In this document: piece by piece, positions 25,358-35,796 of the stretch
How the letters are laid out: each line of letters starts with the position of its first letter
How positions within the stretch are numbered: position 1 is the first letter of the stretch
NCBI GenBank assembly: GCA_003490025.1
Contig: DNJC01000032.1
Span: 53,560 to 117,559 of the forward strand
Source: Geobacter sp.
Lineage (GTDB): Bacteria > Desulfobacterota > Desulfuromonadia > Geobacterales > Geobacteraceae
Direction of reading: 5' to 3'
DNA length: 64,000 nucleotides
Program-made: the position numbers and the translations under genes
The notes under the pieces: generated by a model
Told to the model about the DNA's origin: nothing
Seen by the model: only the letters and a program-made list of their open reading frames with translations
Database searches by the model: none

Positions 25358-25508
25358 ATCCCGCCTCCTTGAATGTCCTGTCTCAAACTCCCTCATTAGC
25401 CCATACACCATAGCAGAGTGAGGGCGATTGGCAAAGTTCAATATCGGCAGTTGTCAGTGGTTGGAATTCGGGTTATGCTCCGCCCGGTGAAGTTGGAGGA
25501 GGGGATAG

Positions 25509-26057
25509 ATGGACGGCATCATAGAGGCGGCAGGTGCGCCCGAGCGGTGGCATCATTTCACCGGGGTGCTGCTGGTGATATCGCTGGCGGTGCTGCAGGG
25601 GCGGGTCGGGAGGGCAGGGGCTTTCTGGCAGATCTGCTGGGCGCTTCCGGGGACTCTGCTGCACGAGCTTTCCCACCTGGTCCTTGCCGCTGTAACCGGG
25701 GGAAGGCCGGTAGGCTTCAGCGTCATACCGCGTCGTGAAGCGGGGAGCGGCGCCACGGCGCGCTGGGTGCTCGGTTCCGTGACCATCAGTCGTTCAGGGC
25801 CTGTTTCCGCGCTTCCGTCGGCCCTGGCGCCGTTGCTTCTGAATGTGGTTGCCTACTATCTGTATGTCGGATGGGGAGGATGGTTCCCCGCGGATCTACC
25901 GCACACGCTGTTGATGTACGTCGTCATTTATGTTTTCAGTTACAGCTCGATACCGTCGGGGCAGGATGTGAAGGTGGCGCTGTCGAGTCCGGCGGGAGTG
26001 TTGTTGTACGGGTTGCTGGGTGGAGTTGGCTGGTATCTGTGGCGGCAGGGTGCTTAG
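25509..26057 (+). CDS. Integral membrane protein with HELSH motif, putative M50-like metalloprotease
   Basis: A 182-residue protein with about five hydrophobic segments. H52-E53-L54-S55-H56 (LLHELSHLVLAAVTGG) lies inside a membrane segment and is followed by a Gly-Gly, as in site-2-type (M50) intramembrane metalloproteases. A later SSIPSGQDVKVAL (about 150-162) supplies an Asp that could be the third metal ligand. No PDZ or CBS domain is present. AGGAGG precedes the ATG. The stop overlaps the end of the opposite-strand four-helix-bundle gene by four bases. Confidence 0.7.
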   Translation: MDGIIEAAGAPERWHHFTGVLLVISLAVLQGRVGRAGAFWQICWALPGTLLHELSHLVLAAVTGGRPVGFSVIPRREAGSGATARWVLGSVTISRSGPVSALPSALAPLLLNVVAYYLYVGWGGWFPADLPHTLLMYVVIYVFSYSSIPSGQDVKVALSSPAGVLLYGLLGGVGWYLWRQGA

Positions 26058-26770
26058 GGTTTGTTGCGGGTTTGAGTGCGGGTGCGGTAGAGGCGTTCGG
26101 TGAAGCCGCCCTGTTGTTCGAACGCCGAGGCCTGCGCCGCGAGTTGTCGTTCCAGCAGTGAGCATGCGACCGCAATGAGGACCAACGCGGCATTAGCAGC
26201 AACCTCGGCGTAGCCAGCCGTGGCAGCACTGGTGGACCCTGTGGACCCTGTGGACCCTGTGGACCCTGTGGACGCTGTGGCAGCGTAAGCTCCTGGCCCA
26301 CTTCGTCCATGTTGTCCATCGGGTCCACTCAGTCCACGTCCACTTCGTCCATTCTGTCCACCATGTCCACCCCTGCAGGTTTCCACCACCCACCGCGCCA
26401 CGTCGTCGGCGCTTTTGCAGCGCCTGGCTATCAACTCGCCCCGGCGCGGGTCGGACCGGTCCCAAAGCGGCAGGCCTCGCTGGCGCAGAAAGTCCTGGTA
26501 ATCCAGCCGGAGCTCTTCCAGACTCGCCCGCGCCACGTTGGTCAGCTTCAGCTCGGTTTTCTTCGAGGTCCCCGAGGCCTGGCTCCCCTCGGCGATATTC
26601 TGCACGCCGCTGCGCGCTGCCTGCACCATCTGGTCGTGGGTGCGGCTCCGCTTGCCGATATAACGATCGCAAAACCTCACCGTCACGTCATACGCCAGCT
26701 GCGCTAACTGAAAGCTCTTCAGATTTCGGTATCCGCCATGCTGCGGTATGAGAGGGCCATCTTCTGCCAT
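26054..26770 (-). CDS. Four-helix-bundle (23S rRNA IVS-type) protein with suffix domain and repeat linker
   Basis: Residues about 12-130 match the S23/IVS four-helix-bundle family (FQLAQLAYDVTVRFCDRYI...SRTHDQMVQAARSGVQNIAEGS). A C-terminal tail (about 180-238) contains NAALVLIAVACSLLERQLAAQASAFEQQGGFTERLYR, resembling the suffix domain seen in longer members. Between them is a low-complexity linker (GGHGGQNGRSGRG... and STG repeats) encoded by 9-bp minisatellite units. The ATG at 26770 has GGAGGTGGT directly upstream; an ATG at 26788 is also possible. Members of this family are found both inside rRNA intervening sequences and as free genes; the role is unknown. Confidence 0.8.
   Translation of the reverse strand: MAEDGPLIPQHGGYRNLKSFQLAQLAYDVTVRFCDRYIGKRSRTHDQMVQAARSGVQNIAEGSQASGTSKKTELKLTNVARASLEELRLDYQDFLRQRGLPLWDRSDPRRGELIARRCKSADDVARWVVETCRGGHGGQNGRSGRGLSGPDGQHGRSGPGAYAATASTGSTGSTGSTGSTSAATAGYAEVAANAALVLIAVACSLLERQLAAQASAFEQQGGFTERLYRTRTQTRNKP
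26233..26375. repeat. 9-bp minisatellite inside the four-helix-bundle gene
   Basis: Five near-perfect copies of TGGACCCTG span 26233-26277. A degenerate stretch with the same 9-base period (GTCCAYNNN) runs over about 26306-26375. The period keeps the frame. It encodes the Gly/Ser/Thr-rich linker on the minus strand. Confidence 0.9.
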
Positions 26771-26845
26771 ACCACCTCCGCTTGCCATGTCGATTGGACC
26801 TCCGCATTTTATCACACGTGCCTGCCCCACACGTGGGGGCGGGGC

Positions 26846-26878
26846 CAAAAAAAACCGCCTTCCGGAAAAACGGAAGGC
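26846..26878 (-). terminator. Terminator of the HemY-like gene
   Basis: Stem CCGCCTTCCG / CGGAAGGCGG (26853-26862 and 26869-26878) with a 6-base loop. On the minus strand it is followed by a run of eight T (26845-26852 as A on plus). It lies 43 bases after the oxidase stop codon. Confidence 0.9.
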
Positions 26879-26920
26879 GGCCTTGGTGGTAACTTTGCTG
26901 CCTGCAGTGGGGTTCGTTTG

Positions 26921-28120
26921 CTACAGCGTCGCGGCAAGCCTGTCGAACTCCTTGCGGGAACGCACGATGCAGTCCTCCACTGCCATCCCGGCGAAATAGT
27001 TGCCGGTTACGCAGAGTTTCCCACCTGCCAACTGCCCGTCCATCTGGTCGGTCAGCTTCTTGTGGCCGACTACGGGCGACGGGAGCTGGCTCTCACGCTG
27101 CACCACCTGCTCAAGATCCTCGGGCCTCACGCGCAGCACCTCGGCCATCCGCTTCACCTTCGCCTCGAACGGTAACGCACCTGCCTTGAAGTGGAAGCTG
27201 AACCCCCTGTAGGTGTCGTGCGGCACGGTGTCCCGGGAAACGGCGGAATAGAAATCGGCCTGGATCGGGATGATGCCGGCCATGAGCGGCAGCTTCAGCT
27301 TGGCTTTCTGCACGGCGGTACCGATGCTCTCTATGTTCTCAACCTTGATCTGGGACAGCACGCGGGCAACTTCGGGCGCGATCTCGCCAGCCAGACGGGC
27401 GGCCTCGGGGGGCGGAGTCGCCAACGCGAGCCTCGCGGTCTCGAATCCCTGACCGTCGGCAAGCTCGACAACGAACCCGCTGCCGCTGCTGGCAATGCGG
27501 CTTATCTCGGCGCCGGTGACGACGGTGACCCCGCCGGCGACGGAGAGCCTGTCTATCACGCTCGCCAGCCCTCCCTGGAGGGTGAAGCTCTTGATGACGT
27601 CCTTTCTCCTGGGACGCTTGTTGAACAGCATGTCTGCGGGGAAATCGTTGGCGCGCTGCGAGATGACGGCGTTGAAGGCAGGTGCGAACACCCTCTCGTA
27701 GTTCTTCCGCCCGACGATCTGCCCGTAGTACGAGGCTACGCTTTCACCTTCCTTCTTCAGGGAAAACAGGCGCCATGCGGAGGTGAACAGCTCGGGGAAG
27801 GAGAGCTGCGAGGTTATGCTTTTGATTTCGTTGTCCACCAGCATCTTGAAGGAGACCTTTTCCCGGGCGAGGATGCTCCCCATCAGCCCGTGCTGCTCCA
27901 TCAGGCGAATGAGACCGCCGTAGGAGTTGTAGCAGGTATGTGCCCCCAGTTCGAGCCAGAATCCGGCAGCCTCGCGCTCGAAGCGATGCGAGTGGAAGCA
28001 TCCCCCGACTCGGCCGCTCTTCTCAATGACCAGCGTGTTCAGACCTGCAGCCGCGGCGTAATTGGCGAAGCTAAGACCGCTGATCCCTGCACCTATGACG
28101 ATGGCGTCGAATTGCTTCAT
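26921..28120 (-). CDS. HemY-like FAD-dependent protoporphyrinogen oxidase family protein
   Basis: A 399-residue flavin amine-oxidase-fold protein. The N-terminal dinucleotide motif VIGAGISGLSFANYAAAAGLNTLVIEKSGRVGG (7-39) binds FAD, and a second FAD stretch lies near the C terminus (LCVTGNYFAGMAVEDCIVRSRK). Similarity is to HemY/PgoX-type oxidases or related desaturases; with Geobacter's many cytochromes a heme role is attractive but not shown. It is shorter than typical HemY (about 450-470). AGGAG precedes the ATG. It is monocistronic. Confidence 0.75.
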   Translation of the reverse strand: MKQFDAIVIGAGISGLSFANYAAAAGLNTLVIEKSGRVGGCFHSHRFEREAAGFWLELGAHTCYNSYGGLIRLMEQHGLMGSILAREKVSFKMLVDNEIKSITSQLSFPELFTSAWRLFSLKKEGESVASYYGQIVGRKNYERVFAPAFNAVISQRANDFPADMLFNKRPRRKDVIKSFTLQGGLASVIDRLSVAGGVTVVTGAEISRIASSGSGFVVELADGQGFETARLALATPPPEAARLAGEIAPEVARVLSQIKVENIESIGTAVQKAKLKLPLMAGIIPIQADFYSAVSRDTVPHDTYRGFSFHFKAGALPFEAKVKRMAEVLRVRPEDLEQVVQRESQLPSPVVGHKKLTDQMDGQLAGGKLCVTGNYFAGMAVEDCIVRSRKEFDRLAATL

Positions 28121-28269
28121 CTGCAGCTCCTGGTGTTTAAGGTGTATTAATCACGGGCTTATATAAGCCTGCCTGCGACGGCTTGTCAAGGTTTACAACA
28201 TGTTGACATTGTCCCCCGCACCAATTACATTCTGGACAGCTGATCTCACAGAAAGGAAAGGACTTTTAC

Positions 28270-29160
28270 ATGGCCCAAAGGGACTACTACGAGGTGCTCG
28301 GCGTCAAAAAAGGGGCCTCTATCGACGAACTCAAAAGGGCGTACCGCAAGCTCGCGGTCAAGTACCACCCGGACAAGAACCCGGGTGACAAGCAGGCGGA
28401 GGAACGCTTCAAGGAGATAAACGAGGCTTACGCGGTCCTGTCGGACCCGAAAAAAAAGGAACAGTTCGACCAGTTCGGCTCCACCAACTTCCACCAGCGC
28501 TTTTCCCAGGAGGACATCTTCCGCGGATTCAACGTGGACGACATGTTCCGGGACCAGGGCTTCGGCACGGACGACATCTTCTCCCGCATCTTCGGCGATG
28601 CGATGCGGCGCCAGCGCGGCGGCGCAGGACGCATGGCGGCCAAGGGGGAAGACTTCTCCATGGAGATCCAGATCACCTTCCGGGACGCGTACGACGGTGC
28701 GGAGAAGAGGATCGCCTTCATGCGCGACGGCGTGCGCGAGGAACTCTCCGTGAAGATCCCGGCCGGGATCGAAACCGGCGCGAAGTTGAGGGTCGCCGGC
28801 CGCGGCGGCGCCGGTCGCATGGGAGGGAGTGCGGGCGATCTCTACCTGACGGTCCTTGTGGGACCCGACGCGCTCTTCCAGCGCGAGGGCTTGGACATAC
28901 TCCTCAACCACGAGGTCCGTTTCTCGCAAGCGGTCCTTGGGGGATCGATCGAGGTGCCGACCATGGTGGGGACCAAAAGGATCAAGATCCCGGCAGGGAT
29001 CCAGCACGGGACGAAGGTGAGGTTGAAGGGGCTCGGGTTCGCGAAGATGGGCGGGCAGGAGCGAGGCGACATGTACGTGCGGATCGCGGTCCACGTCCCG
29101 GAAAAACTGACCCACCGACAGCGCGAGCTGGTGGAGCAGCTGGCAGCCGAAGGGCTCTAG
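28270..29160 (+). CDS. DnaJ/CbpA-type co-chaperone
   Basis: A 296-residue type II J-domain protein that would stimulate a DnaK partner. The J domain spans residues 5-70 with HPD at 33-35 (KYHPDKNPG). A Phe/Asp/Gly-rich linker (FNVDDMFRDQGFGTDDIFSRIFGDA) follows. The C-terminal substrate-binding domains (about 125-296) include KIPAGIETGAKLRVAGRGG and a second KIPAGIQHGTKVRLKG. The CxxCxGxG zinc fingers of DnaJ proper are absent. No dnaK or grpE is adjacent. Confidence 0.93.
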   Translation: MAQRDYYEVLGVKKGASIDELKRAYRKLAVKYHPDKNPGDKQAEERFKEINEAYAVLSDPKKKEQFDQFGSTNFHQRFSQEDIFRGFNVDDMFRDQGFGTDDIFSRIFGDAMRRQRGGAGRMAAKGEDFSMEIQITFRDAYDGAEKRIAFMRDGVREELSVKIPAGIETGAKLRVAGRGGAGRMGGSAGDLYLTVLVGPDALFQREGLDILLNHEVRFSQAVLGGSIEVPTMVGTKRIKIPAGIQHGTKVRLKGLGFAKMGGQERGDMYVRIAVHVPEKLTHRQRELVEQLAAEGL

Positions 29161-29197
29161 CCTCTCGGCCCCCGGTTTTCACCCATCCCCACCCCGA

Positions 29198-29240
29198 CCC
29201 TCCCCTTGAAGGGGAGGGGGAGATTGTGATAGCGGAAGAT
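29198..29240. repeat. Dispersed repeat, 43 bp identical to 24245-24287
   Basis: This intact copy (hairpin CCCTCCCCTTGAAGGGGAGG plus an asymmetric tail) lies between the dnaJ-like gene and the terminator below. It shows what the locus near 24030-24290 looked like before the MITE-like insertion. Confidence 0.8.
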
Positions 29241-29258
29241 GGTCGCTGATCTGGTAAC

Positions 29259-29297
29259 AAAAAGCCCCCTCCATCTGTCGGACGGAGGGGGCTTTTT
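29259..29297. terminator. Bidirectional terminator between dnaJ-like and parvulin genes
   Basis: Stem AAGCCCCCTCC / GGAGGGGGCTT (29262-29272 and 29284-29294) with A and T runs on both sides. It serves two convergent genes. Confidence 0.9.
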
Positions 29298-29327
29298 TAT
29301 TTGCCGCTGCAGGGTGCCGCGGGACGG

Positions 29328-30281
29328 CTACCGGATCTCGATGGCGGCGGAGCTGCGCAGATCCTTCAGCCACTGGGCGAAGCGCTCGTCGGATTTCTTC
29401 TTGTAGAGGAGTTCCTCGATGGAGTCCTTCACCTCCTCGAACGGCTTGCCGGTTTCCTGCTTTCTCTCCTCGAGCTTGATGATGTGGATGCCGGCCGGGC
29501 TGGTGACCAGGGAACTGACCTCGCCGGGCTTCAGGGCGGCGACGGTATCGCCTATCTCCGGGAGCATGTCCGATTTGCGGAAGCTCCCCAGATCCCCACC
29601 GTCCTTGGCGGCTGCGGGATCCTGGGAGTACTGTTTCGCCAGCTCGGCGAAGTCCTTCCCCGCGCGCGCCTGCGCGAGGACGCTGTTTGCCAGGGCCTGC
29701 GCCTTGGCCAGATCCTCAGGGCCTCCCTTCTTGTCGACCTTGAAGAATATGTGCCTGGCGTGGAACGTTTCGCTGCCGCCGTAATTGGCCCTGTTCGCCT
29801 CGTAGTACTCGCGCATCTCGCGCTCGCCCACCTGGATCTTGGAGCGGACTTCCTGGCTCATCAGCCTGAGGCGCTCCAACTGCTCCTTCAACTGCACCCG
29901 GTACTGCGCGAGGCTCAACCCCTGCGCGGCAAGCGCCTGCTCCAGCGTCTCCTGGGACATCCCGTTTTGTTTCTTCACGTCCTCGATGGCGAGCTTCACG
30001 TCCTCGTCGGTCACCTTGATGTCGAGTTCGCGGATCTTCTGTTCGATCAGCTTCTTGTCCACCAGCCGGTTCACGGCTGCGCTTCTGAGCCCCATCTTCT
30101 CCGAAGGCGGGAGCTTCTCCGCCTCCTTTTGCATCTGGAGGTATTCCTTGTCGACGTCGACAGTCGTGATGATGTCCTCGTTCACGATGGCCGCTATGCT
30201 GTCGACCTGCTTCGCCTGGGATAGCGCAGGTGTCAGCGCCAGGAGCGCCAGCAGGGTGATGCCGATGATCTTCTTTGCCAT
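29328..30281 (-). CDS. SurA-like periplasmic peptidyl-prolyl isomerase (parvulin)
   Basis: A 317-residue periplasmic folding factor. It has a signal peptide (MAKKIIGITLLALLALTPALSQA), an N-terminal SurA_N-like helical region (about 25-160) and one parvulin domain (about 170-265: FHARHIFFKVDKK...FAELAKQYSQDPAAAKDGGDLGSF...GIHIIKLEER). A C-terminal helix completes the chaperone lobe. SurA of E. coli has two parvulin domains; here there is one. It follows a second parvulin gene and mfd on the same strand, with a hairpin in between. Confidence 0.93.
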   Translation of the reverse strand: MAKKIIGITLLALLALTPALSQAKQVDSIAAIVNEDIITTVDVDKEYLQMQKEAEKLPPSEKMGLRSAAVNRLVDKKLIEQKIRELDIKVTDEDVKLAIEDVKKQNGMSQETLEQALAAQGLSLAQYRVQLKEQLERLRLMSQEVRSKIQVGEREMREYYEANRANYGGSETFHARHIFFKVDKKGGPEDLAKAQALANSVLAQARAGKDFAELAKQYSQDPAAAKDGGDLGSFRKSDMLPEIGDTVAALKPGEVSSLVTSPAGIHIIKLEERKQETGKPFEEVKDSIEELLYKKKSDERFAQWLKDLRSSAAIEIR

Positions 30282-30321
30282 TGATTCTCTCGATTGCGCT
30301 TCATGCAGCGCCTCTTTGCAA

Positions 30322-30350
30322 AAACGGCCGGACTCGCGCCCGGCCGTCTT
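30322..30350 (-). terminator. Hairpin between the two parvulin genes
   Basis: Stem ACGGCCGG / CCGGCCGT (30324-30331 and 30340-30347) is followed on the minus strand by a short T run. It lies between the lipoprotein parvulin and the SurA-like gene and may be a partial terminator. Confidence 0.75.
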
Positions 30351-30374
30351 TTATTGAAAATTTATCCCCGACGC

Positions 30375-31301
30375 TTAGGGAGCTTTGGTCCCGGCTGCCC
30401 CGGCGCCATTCGCCTGGGGGTTCGCGGGGTTGGACTGAAGCCCCTTCAGCGCGTCTTCCTTCACGGAGATCTTCGCGGTTTTCTTCAGGTCGTCCTTGAG
30501 TTTCTTGAACACTTCCTGCTGCTTCTCGGGGACGATCGCCGCCTTGATCTGGTCCTTCACCTCTTCAAAGGAGCGCGGACCTGCGGGGCGCTTGCCGGTC
30601 ACCTTGATGATGTGGTAGCCGAACTTGGTCGGGACGATCCCGGACAGCTGCCCTTCCTTCAGCCCGAAGGCGACGTTTTCGAAGTCGGGAAGCATGGATC
30701 CCCTGCCGAACCAGCCGAGGTCGCCACCCTTGGGTGCGGCGCCGTCGATGGACTTCTTCTTGGCAAGCTCCTCGAAGTTCGCGCCGCCCTTCAGCTGCTT
30801 CTCGATCTCCTTGGCCTCCGGCTCGGTCTTCACCAGGATGTGGCTCGCCCTGATCTGCTCGCCGGTCTTAAACTTGTCCTGGTTCTTCTTGTAGAATTCC
30901 TGCAGCTCGGCGTCGCTCACGTTGGCCGCTTCCTCCACCTTCTTCTTCAGGAACGCCTCGACGATGACCCGCTTCTTCAGGTCCTCGAGCTTCGCGGCAA
31001 CCTCCGGGGTGCTGTCGATGCCGTCCTTCTTCGCCTGCTGCATGATCAGCTCGCGCACGACCATGGTGTCGATCATCTCTTTCTTACCCTCGGCCGTCTC
31101 GGTCATCGGCTTCAGGTACGGAGGAAGGGTCTCCTGCTCCTTGTAGAAATCGTTGTCGGTTATGGCGGTGCCGTTAACCTCGGCCAGAACGACCCCCTTG
31201 CCGGGGCCTTTTTTCGCTTCGGTTGTCGCCTGCTGCTTGCAGCCGGTGGCGGCGACACAGAGCGCGAGTAAGATCACAGTGGCGGTTTTTCTAAAATGCA
31301 C
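30375..31301 (-). CDS. PrsA-like lipoprotein peptidyl-prolyl isomerase (parvulin)
   Basis: A 308-residue lipoprotein foldase. The signal sequence ends in the lipobox VAATGC, with the lipid-anchored Cys near residue 21. A helical N-terminal domain (about 40-150) is followed by a parvulin domain (about 155-250: IRASHILVKTEPEA...FEELAKKKSIDGAAPKGGDLGWF...GYHIIKVTGKR). A charged helix and an Ala/Asn/Pro tail close the protein. The GTG at 31301 (VHFRKTATVILLAL) has AAAGGAG six bases upstream. It lies 55 bases after mfd. Confidence 0.93.
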   Translation of the reverse strand: MHFRKTATVILLALCVAATGCKQQATTEAKKGPGKGVVLAEVNGTAITDNDFYKEQETLPPYLKPMTETAEGKKEMIDTMVVRELIMQQAKKDGIDSTPEVAAKLEDLKKRVIVEAFLKKKVEEAANVSDAELQEFYKKNQDKFKTGEQIRASHILVKTEPEAKEIEKQLKGGANFEELAKKKSIDGAAPKGGDLGWFGRGSMLPDFENVAFGLKEGQLSGIVPTKFGYHIIKVTGKRPAGPRSFEEVKDQIKAAIVPEKQQEVFKKLKDDLKKTAKISVKEDALKGLQSNPANPQANGAGAAGTKAP

Positions 31302-31356
31302 GGTTAGCTCCTTTGTCAAGTCCGTAAGTATCTTCCAATCCGCGAACGCTAGCATA

Positions 31357-34827
<3,471 letters not shown>

Positions 34828-35042
34828 TGGTCAGGCTGCGGGCCCTTTCAGGGTCTGGGTGTGAACGGGGTGGGGTGACGGCATCGGTTGAGCATAGCAA
34901 AAACGGGGCCGATTATCCAGCCGATACCGCAGTTAAAGTTTGGAGAAATCCGCAAATAAATATAAAGAAAAAACGGCAGCTGCCGAATAGACCCCTAAAG
35001 GTTGAGGAAACCAACTGTGAATCGTTTAATAAAGGTGATCCC

Positions 35043-35384
35043 ATGAAGCAGGAAGACATCCTTCACTCCGACGTGATCAACTACTTCACCGCGGAGTTTG
35101 GCGCGCTAGACGAAAAGCTGAAGGCGGGACGTTTGGAAGACTACCGGGAGCGGGTGCTGGTGAGCCGCAAGATCGGGGAGGCGGTAAATCTCCTGTCACC
35201 GTACGTCAGGAGCGACCCCCGGGCGAGGCTCCTGGTGCGAAACGCCGAGGCGCTCAAGAAGGAGCTTCTCTCCGTCCGCGCCATCATCGTCAAGCAGCTG
35301 CTGCAGCAAAAGGAGCAGCAGTCGCTCTTGCAGGCGATCATCATGAGGAAAAAGGGCTCCCGGACGGACGAGCTGGCAGGTTGA
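35043..35384 (+). CDS. Hypothetical helical protein, 113 residues
   Basis: I do not recognise the family. The sequence MKQEDILHSDVINYFTAEFGALDEKLKAGRLEDYRERV... is strongly helical and charged, with heptad-like spacing (LLSVRAIIVKQLLQQKEQQSLLQAIIMRKK) suggesting a coiled coil at about 75-105. Size and composition recall FlgN-type chaperones, but no flagellar gene is near. AAAGGTG precedes the ATG at 35043 by about 6 bases; the frame is open 86 codons further upstream without a ribosome site. The 34828-35042 gap holds nothing I can name. Confidence 0.7.
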   Translation: MKQEDILHSDVINYFTAEFGALDEKLKAGRLEDYRERVLVSRKIGEAVNLLSPYVRSDPRARLLVRNAEALKKELLSVRAIIVKQLLQQKEQQSLLQAIIMRKKGSRTDELAG

Positions 35385-35463
35385 ATGGACCTCTCTGGCG
35401 CCGGGTCCGGCGATCGGGATCTGCCGGTCCGGCGTCCCCATCTGAATCCCCTGCAGAATTCTC

Positions 35464-35492
35464 TTTACAATTCCTACGGCGTATATTATATA
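35464..35492 (+). promoter_or_regulatory. Probable promoter of tRNA-Ser and SRP RNA
   Basis: TTTACA (35464-35469) and TATATA (35487-35492) are separated by 17 bases and lie 12 bases before the mature tRNA 5' end, in an AT-rich island. Confidence 0.6.
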
Positions 35493-35504
35493 TCTCCTCC
35501 TTAC

Positions 35505-35595
35505 GGAGAGATGTCCGAGTGGTTGAAGGAGCACGCCTGGAAAGCGTGTGTACGTTAATAGCGTACCGAGGGTTCGAATCCCTCTCTCTCCGCCA
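35505..35595 (+). tRNA. tRNA-Ser (anticodon GGA)
   Basis: The acceptor stem GGAGAGA pairs with TCTCTCC (35585-35591), with discriminator G and an encoded CCA end (35593-35595). The anticodon loop CTGGAAA gives GGA, reading serine codons UCC/UCU. A long variable arm (TGTACGTTAATAGCGTAC) and the T arm GAGGG-TTCGAAT-CCCTC identify a class II tRNA. It directly precedes the SRP RNA. Confidence 0.97.
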
Positions 35596-35610
35596 TACAT
35601 TATTGATTCC

Positions 35611-35740
35611 TTGCGGATAGACCTGATAGCTGGGTCCCGCGCAACGGAAGGTTATGAACCCCGTCAGGTCCGGAAGGAAGCAGCGGCAGTAACCGCCACC
35701 GTGTGCCGCGGGGTAGCCCAGCTATCAGCTCTTTCCGCAA
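35611..35740 (+). ncRNA. ffs: Signal recognition particle RNA (4.5S type)
   Basis: The conserved SRP RNA core GTCAGGTCCGGAAGGAAGCA followed by GCGGCAGTAA is present at about 35663-35692. It is enclosed by a long imperfect hairpin: TGATAGCTGGGT (35624-35635) pairs with AGCCCAGCTATCA near 35715-35727, and outer arms TTGCGGA / TCCGCAA mark 35611 and 35740. It binds Ffh to target membrane proteins. The precise ends are inferred from pairing. Confidence 0.92.
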
Positions 35741-35796
35741 CCCCCCTGCCCCCCGCCCCACGCGATTCGAGAATCAATGCCGAGAGGTATGCCCCC

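Noticed and set aside
26233..26375. CRISPR-like array
   Set aside because: The unit is 9 bp without spacers and lies in a coding frame.
35548..35796. Upstream extension of dnaX through the SRP RNA
   Set aside because: The region is occupied by tRNA-Ser and SRP RNA; the DnaX N terminus MSYLVLARKWRPQ begins at TTG 35797.
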